A program made the position numbers and the translations under genes. From assembly GCA_010909725.1 (NCBI GenBank), contig JAACMV010000015.1:310001-374000 (forward strand): DNA of 64,000 nucleotides, in the 5' to 3' direction. The DNA is from Picochlorum sp. 'celeri'. Taxonomy: Eukaryota > Chlorophyta > Trebouxiophyceae. Positions 32,604 through 43,616 of the stretch are shown one piece after another. Numbering within the stretch: the first letter of the stretch is position 1; each line of letters starts with the position of its first letter. The notes beneath the pieces were generated by a model. That model searched no databases. It had not been told where the DNA came from and saw nothing but the letters and a program-made list of their open reading frames with translations.

Positions 32604-35347
32604 TTACTTTCTATACTTGTCAAAAATTGATGAAACAACCTTGTTCACAACGTGTGCGTGACCATCATCACTTGCATTGCCAGTATCGGCAGGCGGGTCT
32701 TGATCAGCACTATTTGCTGAAGCATCCAGTCCAGCTGCCTTCATTGCCGCAGCATTCGCTCGACGCTTTTCCGTCTTAAGATCTGCTTCTAGGTTTTGAG
32801 ATTTATTCTTCTCGTCTTCCAGGAGCTTCTCGAGCTGGTCAACTCTTGATCTCAGTTCCTTCACATGCTCCTCTGCATCAAAAGCGTGTGCTGCATCACG
32901 TGAATCATCAGCACCTGTTACTCCATCTCGTTGCAATGCGAGGATCTCCTCCTTTGCCTTTTCAAGCTCTTGTTGCAGAGATTCTGCTGACTTCTCTGCG
33001 TCTTCTTTGGCGATTTCAAAGTCTCTTGCCAAGCTTTGTGCATCACTGGCTTTCATCTCTGCTTGAAGGGCTCTCTGCTCAAACTGCCCCAGCTTGTCCT
33101 CAGTCTCTGTGAGGGAGTTTCTCAAGTCCTCCAGTTGAGCACATAGGTCGGCGTGGGCACCTTCAAGAGATTCAATCTTTCTCTCCTTGTCTTTTTGAAC
33201 AGCAATCAGTTGAGTGATCTCTGTCTGCTTTGACTCAATCTCATCCTTTAACCCCACAATATCTTCATTGGCCGCTGTCAGTTGAGCGTGCAGACTGTCC
33301 ATCTTTTTACCCGACTGCTCTGCATCAAGGAGCAAATCTTCTGCCTGGTTGGATTTAGATTTCAATTCGGCAATTTCCTGTCGTAATGCCTTCAGCTCTT
33401 CCTCCCTGTGTTCCAGAAGGTCAGAAAGAGCATCTGCGCGGTCTGACTCTGCCCTCAACAACTCCTTGTGGTCTTCCAGTTCCTGTTTCACAGCATCCAG
33501 GGATTGTGTTGCTTGTTTTGTTGCAGCAACTGCATGTACTTGAAGTTCCTGAGCTTCGCGGGCATCGCGTTCAGCCTTCTCTGCTCTTTCTTTCATTTTT
33601 TCCAAGTCATCTACAATCGTGCTTGTCTGAGACTCAAAGTCTGATGCATTCAATGCAGACTTCTCTGTCACAGACTCCACTGCACTCTTGGCATTACTCA
33701 AGAGCAGTTCCGTGTGCTCCAAATCTTTTGTTCTTTGAATCAAAAGCGTGTTCAACGAGTCCATCTCCTGGGTCAGATCTTTAATTGTTGCATCCCGGCT
33801 GGTAATGTCCTTTTCCAAAACAGATATTTTCTCCTCCAACAAGGCATTCGCTGACAATGCAGCATTTTTCTGCGCATTCTTTTCACCTCCATCAACGCTT
33901 AAAGCGGCCATCTTTGTTGTCGCCTCCTCAAATGCATTCGAGAGCTGATTGTGCTCTTCGCATTTTGCCTTGAGTTCTTCTTGTGTGGATTCCAACTGAG
34001 CTCTCAATCCCTCCATTGACAACTCGGCTGCATCGCAGCGCTCTTGAGTCGCCTCAAGTCGTTTCAAAAGCTGAGAGGCGTCCATTTCTGCCTTAGAAGC
34101 AGTTCCAGCCATCGCTTGCGCATTTGCCTCGTTCATTTGTGCAACAGAATGGGCAGCATTCAACTTGGCACATAATGCCTCAAATTGTGCATCTGATGCC
34201 CTTTTAGATGCTTCCAAACTATCAAACTTCGCCTTCAGAGACGCAAACGATACGACCTTTTCATCCAATTCTTTTGAAAGCATATCCTTGTCGGCCAATG
34301 CTGCTCGAGCAGAATCTTTTGCCTTGTTGGCAAGCGCCAGAGCCTCGTCCTTGGCCCTCTCCATGGCCTCTCTCTCCGTTACAAGAGCATCAATCTTCTT
34401 TTGTAGTGCATCTGCATGGCTTGCCACTTCATCGGCATCCGATGCATGACGAGCAGCAAGACCCTGAGACTGTCTCAACTGAGACTTCAATGCAGAGGAA
34501 TCTTGTGCAGCCAACTCCCTCAATTGCATCACCTCCTCTTGGGCAGATTTATACCGACTTTCAGCCTTTTCTTTTGCATCTTGAGCCTGAGCCACAAGTT
34601 CTTGTGACATGGAGTACTCATTCTCCATGGCTGCCAACCTCCTCTTTGTCGACTGCAGCTCTGACATCAAACTCTCAGACCTATCCTTCCAAGTAGACAC
34701 CTCATCATTCAGTGCCCTGACGCGATTCGCATCAAGAACCTGAGGAGATGCACCAAAACCAGTACTCGAAGCCAGCGGGGATCTCATCTTTGTCGGCCCA
34801 GCCGCACGCAATGTCTCCACCTCTTTCTTCAAATCCTCCACTTGCCTCATCAACTCGGAAGCAGCTTGGGAAGATCCTTCCTCGCCGATCGACACAGTGG
34901 ATGACGATGGAGACCTCTCTGAAAAAGAAGATCTCAAAAATCCAGGAGACTCTGACCTAGATGCCGAACGCGCGACAGGCTTTGATTTGAGCGACTGAAT
35001 CTGCTCCTGCAACGATGTCACAGCATACTCCTTCTGCTTCACATCCTTCTTCAATTTTTCAGTCGTCTCTTCCAGCTTTGTACACAATGATGCTTTAGCC
35101 GCTTTTTCCTACATACAAAAAAACTCGTGTCATCATGCAAATCGCCCTAGCAATGCAGCATGTAATACTATACCCACAACTGAAAACCCACCTTGCGTAG
35201 CTCTGCAACCAACTTCTTCGTCTCCTCCAGTTCGTGTTTCGTTTTATTCAACGTCGTCTCCATCATATCCATCTGTATCGTCTTTTTGGATAACTCCTCC
35301 GTCAACTTCTCCACCGGGGTTGCCCCCGATCCTTGCCGCCCAAACAT
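32604..35347 (-). CDS. Long coiled-coil protein
   Basis: Two exons, 35347-35192 and 35108-32604 (83-bp intron), 886 aa. Exon 1 encodes MFGRQGSGATPVEKLTEELS and then heptads that continue nearly to the end, broken by a Ser-rich segment at about residues 85-110 and Ala/Asp-rich stretches. The C-terminus is NKVVSSIFDKYRK. Golgins, myosin-tail-like and spindle or basal-body proteins share this composition, so I cannot choose; no GRIP domain or membrane anchor is visible. Confidence 0.85.
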
Positions 35348-35775
35348 ACTGCCTCACCGTGTTGTTCGTGGACTCAAGGGAACTGACACAATCCTGTCAA
35401 ATTCAATCCTGCACCATGGAAATGGTCTTAACAGTATCATAGTTAAACCATATTGAGATAAAATGCGTGTACATCGGAAAGAAGGGCAATAAAACAGAAA
35501 TGTGAGTGAATTCAATCGTGGCCAGGCTGATCGACACCGTGGCATTGATCAGAGGGATCAACAATCAGCAGAATGGCTGGGACAGATTACACCTTTTTCT
35601 TATCGACATACCTGACCAGGAGTATAGCACTATTGAAGAATCTTCTGCTGTGCCAACTGACGACGATGGTCCAGATGTATAGGGTATCGCGATGATCTAA
35701 ATGTTTTATTTACGGTTTTCAGTGCATCACAAACGCTCGGATTCGTGCCATTCAAAGGCATTGTAAATCGAATTC
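35348..35775. other. Divergent intergenic region, no gene seen
   Basis: The 428-bp gap separates the coiled-coil gene and the HAD gene, which diverge. It contains TGATC-rich short dyads near 35530-35560 (GATCAGAGGGATCA) but no coding signal. Confidence 0.45.
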
Positions 35776-36606
35776 ATGGCATCTCTGACACGTGCTTTTA
35801 ATATTTCTACGACAATCTGCCGCGTATTGCCCTCATCAATACACGCCTGCTTGTGTGGTAGAAGCAGCAGCAGCAGCAGCAGAGGTCCCTCAACCCATAG
35901 TAGTGGTAGAATAGCCTACTCGACTGCCATGGCGAAGGAGAACCATTCTGTGCAGAGCGATGCAGTAGGTCGAGTGATTCGGGGGGTGGTGTTCGACATG
36001 GATGGGACGCTGACAGTCCCATGCATTGATTTTGCAAAGATGCGGCAGAGTGTGGGGATTGAGAGTGGAGATATTTTGCATGTGATTCACAGTTGGCCGC
36101 AAGAGAAGCAGGACGAAGCGTTTGCAAAGATTGCAGCTATTGAAGAGGAAGCATTAGAAAATATGAAAATCATGCCTGGGGCAGTGGAGTTGTGCTCGTT
36201 GTTGGATGAACGCAACATTCCCCGAGCACTTGTCACCAGGAATGTATCGTCGTCTGTACAGTTCTTCCACGACACGGCGTTTCCATTGCCTCCATTTCAC
36301 CCATCGTTATCGAGAGAGTGGAGGCCGTACAAGCCCGACCCTGCGTCGTTGCATCACATTGCAGAGCAGTGGAATGTGTCACCTAGTGAATTAGTCATGA
36401 TTGGTGATTCTGCAAAGGATGACGTCGTATGTGGGAATGCAGCGGGTGCAGTGACGATATTACTAGATGAAAAGAACGTATATAAAGAAAGGAATGATCC
36501 CAAGTTGGTGGAAATCAACGCTGTGCCGGATTTCATCGTCTCCTCACTGCATGAGGCATCTGTTGTTCTTCATGATCAGTTACAGCTCCAGAGGAGCAGT
36601 CCATAA
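35776..36606 (+). CDS. HAD-superfamily phosphatase, organelle-targeted
   Basis: Single exon, 276 aa. Residues 1-60 are Ser/Arg-rich with poly-Ser and few acidic residues, a likely transit peptide. HAD motif I is DMDGTLT with the nucleophile Asp, motif II is the Thr in LVTRN, motif III is the Lys in RPYKPDPAS, and motif IV is MIGDSAKDDVVCG. A short helical cap sits between motifs I and II, so it is a subfamily I phosphatase similar to the plant At2g33255 group. The substrate is unknown. The stop is only 4 nt from the stop of the convergent gene. Confidence 0.87.
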   Translation: MASLTRAFNISTTICRVLPSSIHACLCGRSSSSSSRGPSTHSSGRIAYSTAMAKENHSVQSDAVGRVIRGVVFDMDGTLTVPCIDFAKMRQSVGIESGDILHVIHSWPQEKQDEAFAKIAAIEEEALENMKIMPGAVELCSLLDERNIPRALVTRNVSSSVQFFHDTAFPLPPFHPSLSREWRPYKPDPASLHHIAEQWNVSPSELVMIGDSAKDDVVCGNAAGAVTILLDEKNVYKERNDPKLVEINAVPDFIVSSLHEASVVLHDQLQLQRSSP

Positions 36607-36610
36607 TCAA

Positions 36611-38348
36611 TCAAGCATGTTCTCCAACATCAGATACCTTGAGCAACACTTTTGTATTCTTTCCTCGATCCATAGCATGGTCTAATGCTTCGTCGAAATC
36701 AGTTGCCATTTCATACTCTGTCACCTGAGCAGACAGGGTGTTGTTTCGCACCAACTTGCCAAGCGTCTCAACCAGCTTTGGCACTTTGCTCTGATTGTCT
36801 GAAATCCATTTACGAGTATTAAATCCTTTAATTTTCATACCACCAAAGACCCATGACTTCCAGTTCCAGTTTGGACTCCTTCCACTCATGCAGCCATAAA
36901 TCACCATTTGTGCCCCATCAGCAGACATGGCTTCTGATACACGGACACCCGAGTCTCCACCAATACAATCAAGTCCAAGTTTAGGTTTGGCAAAGAATTT
37001 AAGCTTGTTCATCTCCCCTTTGATCGATCCCTGATCACGAATCACATGGACCGCACCGAGCTTTTTCAACCATGCAGATGTCTTGTCAAAGTCACTCTCT
37101 GGAGACACAACAGCAACGGCTCGCAGGCGCAACACGTGGCACAGTTGTATAATACACTGACCAATAGTACCATTAGCACCATTCAAAATCACACAGTCTC
37201 CCGGCTTGAGGTTGGCATCCTCCAGAAGCCTATAGGCAGTAATCATTTCACGAATCAATGCTGCCTGATCCATGGGCATCACATCAGCTGGAATCACCAA
37301 CACATCTTTCGCTTTAAACGCTGCCAAAGACCTCCAAGTACCCATGTTTGACTTTAATGGAATCACCCAATCCCCTTCGCGGATATCCTTCACACCCGGC
37401 CCGTTCTTCACCACAACTCCAATCCCATCATGCCCTGGCACAAACGGTGCCTTGACAGGAGGATCATTCCCATACAGTCCTCCGGTATGAATAGTATATA
37501 AATCCGCAGGATTTATTGGCATCATCCTCATGCTCACCAAAACCTCACCCCATTCCAGCTCTGGCGGAATATCCTGCATATCCACCGTCAACACTTCCTT
37601 TGGAAGCCCAGCCCGCTGACACGTCACTGTATACGCCTTGATCTTTGGCAACATGACAGGCTCGTACGACCCCTTCACCACCCCAAACTGATCAATAATA
37701 TCCTCCGATGTAAATGTCTGAACCCCATCCTGTCCCCGTGATCGCATCCATGCTTCAAACCCTGCCGTATGACTCTGATCCACCTGCCTCACCGCCAACT
37801 GCTCTGACAAATTTGCTCTCGTCTGCGGAGCCATTTTCCCACGATCCCTGAAATTACCTCCCCCAAAACCATCAATAAACTCCTCCTCCGCCGTCCGCAT
37901 CACCTGACCAGTTTCATCATACACGCGCTTTTTGTCTGGATCAGACAGTGTCTCGTACGCCTGCTGCAGCAGTCGAAACCTCTCCAAACTACCACCTTTA
38001 TCGGGGTGTTCCTTGGTCGCCAGATTCCTGTACGCCCGTCTGATCTACAACACAGATGGATAGAACATAATAATACTATGCCAAGTCTCGTATTTGTAGT
38101 TGGGAATTTTCAAAAAAAGTACAAGATACACTCATTTGAAAAAATAAACACAACCGGGGAGCGCCGTGCCACCATTCAAAACACCAACCACATACCTCTT
38201 TACTCCCAGCATTCTTAGGTAAATCCAAAATGGCATACAAATCCATCCCTCCCGTGTCTTTCCTCATAGTCGCAGATTCCTGATTGACATTCATCGTTGG
38301 GACGTTCTCTCCCTCTTTCGAACTCATATTCTGCTGATACAATCCCAT
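36611..38348 (-). CDS. J-domain fused to MECR-type enoyl thioester reductase
   Basis: Two exons, 38348-38196 and 38044-36611 (151-bp intron), 528 aa. Residues about 35-105 form a J-domain: DLYAILDLPKNAG, then IRRAYRNLATKEHPDKGG with the HPD at 64-66, then LLQQAYETLSDPDKKRVYDE. Residues about 165-525 are a zinc-free medium-chain reductase of the MECR/Etr1 type: PINPADLYTIHTGGLYG, PFVPGHDGIGVVV, GDWVIPL, the NADPH loop LNGANGTIGQ and LDCIGGDSG. MECR reduces trans-2-enoyl thioesters in mitochondrial fatty acid synthesis. HPD stimulates Hsp70 ATPase. The fusion is continuous: the intron lies inside the J-domain, not between domains. A start at 38327 is possible. No clear targeting peptide precedes the J-domain. 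Confidence 0.88.
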
Positions 38349-38483
38349 ACTGATAGTTCTATCAGCATATAAAAAGATGTAATATTCAACTGGCGATACA
38401 AGAGACACACACATGGTTTTTAGATTGAACCGCATCCCGGTCCACGTGCATTGACCCACCGTAAATAGATATATTAAATACAG
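38349..38483. promoter_or_regulatory. Short divergent promoter
   Basis: Only 135 bp separate the starts of the J-domain/MECR gene and the PsbP-domain gene. The plus-strand side has ATATATTAAATACAG directly before the ATG at 38484. Both promoters must lie here. Confidence 0.45.
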
Positions 38484-39651
38484 ATGGCACGTCTCTCTCG
38501 TCTTTATCCAACTGCTGCCCTGAGAAGGTCTCAAAATCATCCATGGATTATACATCCAACTATGAAACCAATTCCATCGCATAATGATGTGTATGGCATC
38601 GCCATGCCTCGCAACATGTGGGTCTCGGTCCCTCTAGTTGTTGGCTCTTCTTCTTCTTCTTCTTCTTCTTCTTCCTCTTGTGCAGCAGGGAGAAGAAGAA
38701 GAAGAGGGAGGAGACTATTGATCTCGTTGGAAGCAAAGGAGCATTCACGTGACATCAATAGAGTAGTAGACGATAGCAGCAGTAGTAGTAGTAGAAGCAG
38801 GCGTGATCATCCACGCGGCCATGATGACTTGGTGATGTGTCGACGGTCTCTCATCCTGTCTTGGTTGGCTCTTGGCATGTGGCAGCCTGCTGCCCAGGGT
38901 GCACCATCCGCCATCACCCACAAGGAGGAAGAAGATAAAGATCAATCCAAGAAGAAGAAGAACATGTCGCACAAAGAAGAACAAGGCAGACGGACATTTG
39001 CAAGCACTGCTGCCCAGCAAGGATTTTCTTTTTCATACCCTGCCTCATTTGTGATTGCCTATGATAGAACACAGGATACGTCTCGCGACGGAGCCATCAT
39101 CTCGATAGGAAATTTCACCAACACAATCCACACAGCAACAGTATTTAGACAGCGCGTGCGTGATGTGGGGCTCCCTCAGACACCAGAAGATGCCTACAAA
39201 CTGTGCATCCAACCCCTCATTGATGATGCCTCCACCACTGGATTCAGACTCATTCAGGACTCGCTCTTCACAACAGAAGACAGCGACATCATGTATGAAT
39301 ATGAGTATGAACAATCTGTCTGCAGGGGACAGGAGATTGTGGAAGGCGTTGGCGGTGTCCTTCGATGCACGGTATGTGTTTTTTTTAATTCCATAATGAT
39401 GCTGCGTGTCTGTCCCTCCATAGACCATGACACCTCTGGGTCACACATACATATATATATACATAATGCAGGGTACGTATGGCCAGGATGTTCCCATTCA
39501 AACCAAGCGCATCCTTGCCAGGACACTCTTCCTCCCTGAAGATCAGTCATCCAACAGCAGCAGAACAACAACAGTCACCCTGTTGACCATGCAGGCATCC
39601 ACGAATGATGACACCATGCGTGCTATTATCGATTCATTTATTCCATTGTAA
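38484..39651 (+). CDS. PsbP-domain protein, thylakoid lumen
   Basis: Two exons, 38484-39371 and 39472-39651 (100-bp intron), 355 aa. A long N-terminal presequence (about 135 residues) has poly-Ser and poly-Arg runs and ends with CRRSLILSWLALGMWQPAAQGA, a twin-Arg, Tat-like lumenal signal with an A-x-A cleavage site. The mature part contains the PsbP fold: FSFSYPASFVIAYDRT, GAIISIGNFTNTIHTATVFRQRV, then RTLFLPED and a C-terminal DTMRAIIDSF. PsbP-domain proteins assist PSII or PSI assembly in the lumen. The length and divergence fit a PPD-type homologue, not the oxygen-evolving PsbP itself. Confidence 0.82.
38646..38675 (+). repeat. TTC triplet repeat, in-frame poly-Ser
   Basis: A run of TTC units in the presequence of the PsbP-domain gene is read as poly-serine on this strand (TCT frame). 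It is an in-frame microsatellite in a region under weak constraint. Confidence 0.8.
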
Positions 39652-39672
39652 TAAATATAGTAAAGTTACAGT

Positions 39673-41861
39673 ATGGATGAAGGACAAACAGACGGTGTTG
39701 AACGGTCGTCTTCATTTCTCGGACATGGCGTCATGTCCCAAGAAGATCCAACACAGTCGCATGGTTCAGAACATCAGCTGACCCCTGGGGGACGTTTAAG
39801 GCATTTTGGGGGTATATTATTAGAGGTATGGGGTATGGATGGGTGGTTTTCTTTGGTGACAGACGGGGCGGTGTTTGAAATTCACACCCTTGATACGGTT
39901 GTTTCTACTCGCAGGAATTATCATCTCAATCGACGAGTAAAACGAAAAGAAAGTCTTCTTTACAGAGTGGGATGCATCAGACGCCGACGAGTGGTGTAAC
40001 GGCACGGTTGTCACGGCAAGGCCGTGTCGCTCGCACGAGTGGGAGCAGTGATCGTCGGATCAGCAGTACGCCCCTGGAGCAGCATGTCTCTGTACTACAA
40101 GAACAACAAGATGATTATGATGAGGATATGGAGGAGGTTGTGGAGGCGTTGAAGCGGGAGGTGGAGAGTAAGGATGTGCGTTTGAAGAGTTTGGTCAAGG
40201 AGATGGAGGCACGGGAGGATGCTCTTCGGAGTTTGCGGGTGGAGTTGCAGGGGGTCAAAGTGCGGCATGAGGAGGCGTTGGGGTTGTCTGAAAAGTATAT
40301 AGCGGAGGCGAGGTTGTCCAGGGATGAGGAGGTGTCTCGATTGGAGGAGGAGTTTGCCTTGTATAAGAATGAGGTGGAGGCACGGGAGAGGCGTGTGGAG
40401 AGGGAGCATCGGGATGCGATGGTGTCGTTGGAAGGGAAGATGGATGCGCTCAAGTCATTGAATGGAAAGGTGCGGCAGGAGAATGAGGTGTTGCTGTCTG
40501 AGATGAAGAAGAAAGAGTCTGTGATGAGGGATGTGGAGAGGGAGAGGCAGAGGGCGGTGAACAAGTTTGATGCGGCGATGAAGAGTTTAGAGCAGCTTGA
40601 ATATCAATATGATGTGTTAGAAAAGGATGCAAAGGAGACGGAGGCGGTGAAGAGTCGGCGTATTTTGGATTTGGAGGAGGAGGTGGAGGAACTGCGTGTG
40701 TCTCGGGCGCAAGAGATGCAGGATGGTCGGCGAGAGCGTGTGGCATTGGAAGAAGAGTTGGAGGATCGGGTGGAGGCGCTGAAGATGGCGGAGCAAAAGT
40801 ATAGACGGGCTGAGATGTCTGCAGCAGAGAGTCTTCGAAGGGAAAAGGCAATGCAGAGCAAGGTGGAGCAGCTGGAGGAGTTGTGCGATGCGCTCAAGTC
40901 AGAGAATTTATCCCTGCAGGATGAGGCAGCGAAAGCGAGAGGGGATGTTGAGCGGCTGACTGGAGCGATTGATGGTGCATCTCAGATGTCAAAGACCACA
41001 GAGCACATGCTTGATGGATACAAGAAGGAACATGACGCATTGAAGGCAGAGATTGAGGGATTGAGAGAGCTTTTGAGTGCTTCAGAGTCTAATGTGCGGG
41101 ATGAACGAGCACGGGTGGAAGGTTTAAAGGCGACTGTGTCGCGGCTGGAGCATGAGCTTGAGCACCTGCGAGGTGCTGCAGCTGCCGAGAAGAAGACGCT
41201 GTCTTCTGAGATGGAGGCTCTCGAAGCAGAACATAAGACACAAGAAAGTGCATGGGTAGCCGAAAAGGATTCTTTGAAGAGAGAGTTGGAAATGCTCCAT
41301 GGCCAAGTTCAAGTTCTGACGCAGTGCGCCACGGTGAGAAAGGATACCAAGCCTTCCAATAATGTTTCTGTCGAAGAGGACAGGCATGAAGAGTCTTCTG
41401 TGAAAGATATAGCGCATGAGTTGACGTTTGGCCGTGAGGATGGATCTGCCAGTGAAGAAGCACAGAGTATCTCATTTGGAAAGCCACAGGATGTGATGGA
41501 ACACGTGCCTGCGCCAACACCGCATTCAGAGTTGAGGCAGCAGCTCGCTGCGCTGAAATTGTCCTTGTTAGATTCCACCCCAAGGCGAGAGAAGACATCG
41601 GCATTGTATGTGACGCAATCTGATGGGAGTGAGGGGCCCTACCTTCAAGCCCACCGCCCAGATGTGGGTCAAGGAGGTGAGCGCATTGGCATTGATATTG
41701 AAGCAGAGGAAGAACATCAGATGGATGATTTCGACTCGTCATCAGATGATGATGCTCTTTCATCCTCGGATGCAGATACGATATCAAAAGCCAGAGATCA
41801 AGTGTTTAGAGCCAAGGAATATTTGAGACGAATGTCATCCTCCATAGAACAGAATTCGTGA
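39673..41861 (+). CDS. Coiled-coil protein
   Basis: Two exons, 39673-39825 and 39915-41861 (89-bp intron), 699 aa. The first exon encodes 51 polar residues; the second continues in frame (ELSSQSTSKTKRKSS) into heptad repeats from about residue 105 to 520. A Ser/Glu-rich acidic tail follows, with DDFDSSSDDDALSSSDAD, then DQVFRAKEYLRRMSSSIEQNS. I do not recognise an orthologue. It could be a structural centrosomal or vesicle-tether protein. Only 21 nt separate it from the preceding PsbP stop on the same strand. Confidence 0.8.
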
Positions 41862-42012
41862 TGTAGTGTACAGCAATATCGATTGTTTTATATACGTGTA
41901 TTATGACATATATACCCTGTAGTGTATGCACCGTGTAATTCGGGTTTCCGTGAAGACAACAAACTTGAGTGCTGTTGCTGCCTGTCGACCCAGAGCATTG
42001 CACGCCAGTTCA

Positions 42013-43607
42013 ATGAAAACGTCATCCATTGTCTGGTTTAGAAAGGTATGTATATTTGTAGGTAATTTTGAGGGCCTAGATCTGATACATTGTCGTTGAT
42101 TGTGTTTTAGGGGTTACGGTTGCATGACAACCCTGCTCTGCTAGAAGCAGCCCAAGATGTGGACCATTTGTACCCAATCTTTGTGCTCGACCCACATTTT
42201 ATGAACCCAGAAAAAATTGGGGTCAATCGGATACAGTTTCTGCTCGAGTCGCTGAAAGACCTCCACGAGTCCTTACGAGCCAGAGGCTCTCGTTTGTTGG
42301 TTCTACGGGGGAAACCCGAGGAGATTCTTCCAAAGAAGATAGAAGAGTGGCAAGTGAGTACAATGTGCTTTGAATCGGATACAGAACCGTACGCACAGAA
42401 GAGAGATGCCAGCATTATTGCAATGGCACAAGAGGCTGGAGTACGTGTGTCCACACATGTGTCACATACCCTGTATGATCCTCGCACGCTGATTGACAAA
42501 TATGGAGGTAAAGCACCTTTGACGATGAAGGCATTCGAAGGGCTTGTGCGGTCTGTAGGAGAGCCCCCTATGCCAGTCTCTGACCCACCATCTGCTCTTC
42601 CTCCACCTGGAGCGCATGTGCTTGGGGATTCAGACCTTGATGTGCCTTCGCTTCAAGACATCGGGTATGGAGAATACACAAAATATGTGCAGAAGAATGT
42701 AGATGGAGGGGAAACGGCGGCGCTCGCGAGAATGGCAAAATACCTGGCAGATGTTGACTGGGTAGCTACCTTTGAAAAGCCAAAAGGTAATCCTGCGGCA
42801 TTCACTCCATATCCTGCCACTACCCTATTGTCTCCGTACCTTAAATTCGGGAATCTCTCGTCCAGGCTGTTCTACAGCAAGATACAAGAGATTTATAGGG
42901 CGAGAAAAGGAAATCACACCAAGCCTCCAACATCCTTGCTAGGCCAGTTGTACTGGAGAGAGTTCTTCTACTGTGTCAGCACACATGTTACAAACTTTGA
43001 TAGAATGGAAGGTAATGTCATATGTAAGCAGATCGACTGGAAGCATAATAAAGAATTCCTTGATGCGTGGGAACACAGTCGAACGGGCTTTCCATGGATT
43101 GATGCCATCATGGCACAACTTCGACAGGAGGGGTGGATGCATCATCTTGCTCGACACTCCGTGGCATGCTTTCTCACCCGTGGTGATCTGTACTGTAGCT
43201 GGGAAGATGGTAGAGATGTATTTGAAAAGTACCTGCTTGATGCAGATTGGGCACTCAACAATGGAAACTGGATGTGGCTGTCAGCATCTGCCTTCTTCTC
43301 ACAATACTTTAGGGTGTACTCTCCCATATCATTTGGGAAGCAGTATGATAAGAATGGAGACTATATTCGCAAATATATTCCAGCATTGAAAGATATGCCG
43401 TCAAAGTACATCTATGAGCCATGGACTGCCCCCCTATCTGTTCAGCAGACTGCACAATGCATCATTGGGACTGACTATCCAAAGCCAATAATCGACCATG
43501 CAGTGGTGCACAAGGAAAACATTGCAAAGATGAAGGTGGCGTACGAAAAAAACAAAAAGCGAAGTATGGAGTCTGATGGTTCCACGGCGAAGAAAAGCAA
43601 GAAATAA
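42013..43607 (+). CDS. (6-4) photolyase / animal-type cryptochrome
   Basis: Two exons, 42013-42045 and 42111-43607 (65-bp intron), 509 aa. Exon 1 is 11 codons (MKTSSIVWFRK) joined to GLRLHDNPALLEAA, the photolyase N-terminal domain start. The FAD domain has PYLKFGNLSSRLFY, LLGQLYWREFFY, SRTGFPWIDAIMAQLRQEGWMHHLARHSVACFLTRGDLY and NNGNWMWLSASAFFSQYFRVY. The paired His of WMHHLARH is the feature of (6-4) photolyases, which repair pyrimidine(6-4)pyrimidone dimers with blue light. Green algal CPF1 proteins of this clade also act as circadian photoreceptors. There is no long C-terminal extension; a Lys-rich tail (KKSKK) may be a nuclear signal. Confidence 0.93.
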
Positions 43608-43616
43608 AAATGATCA

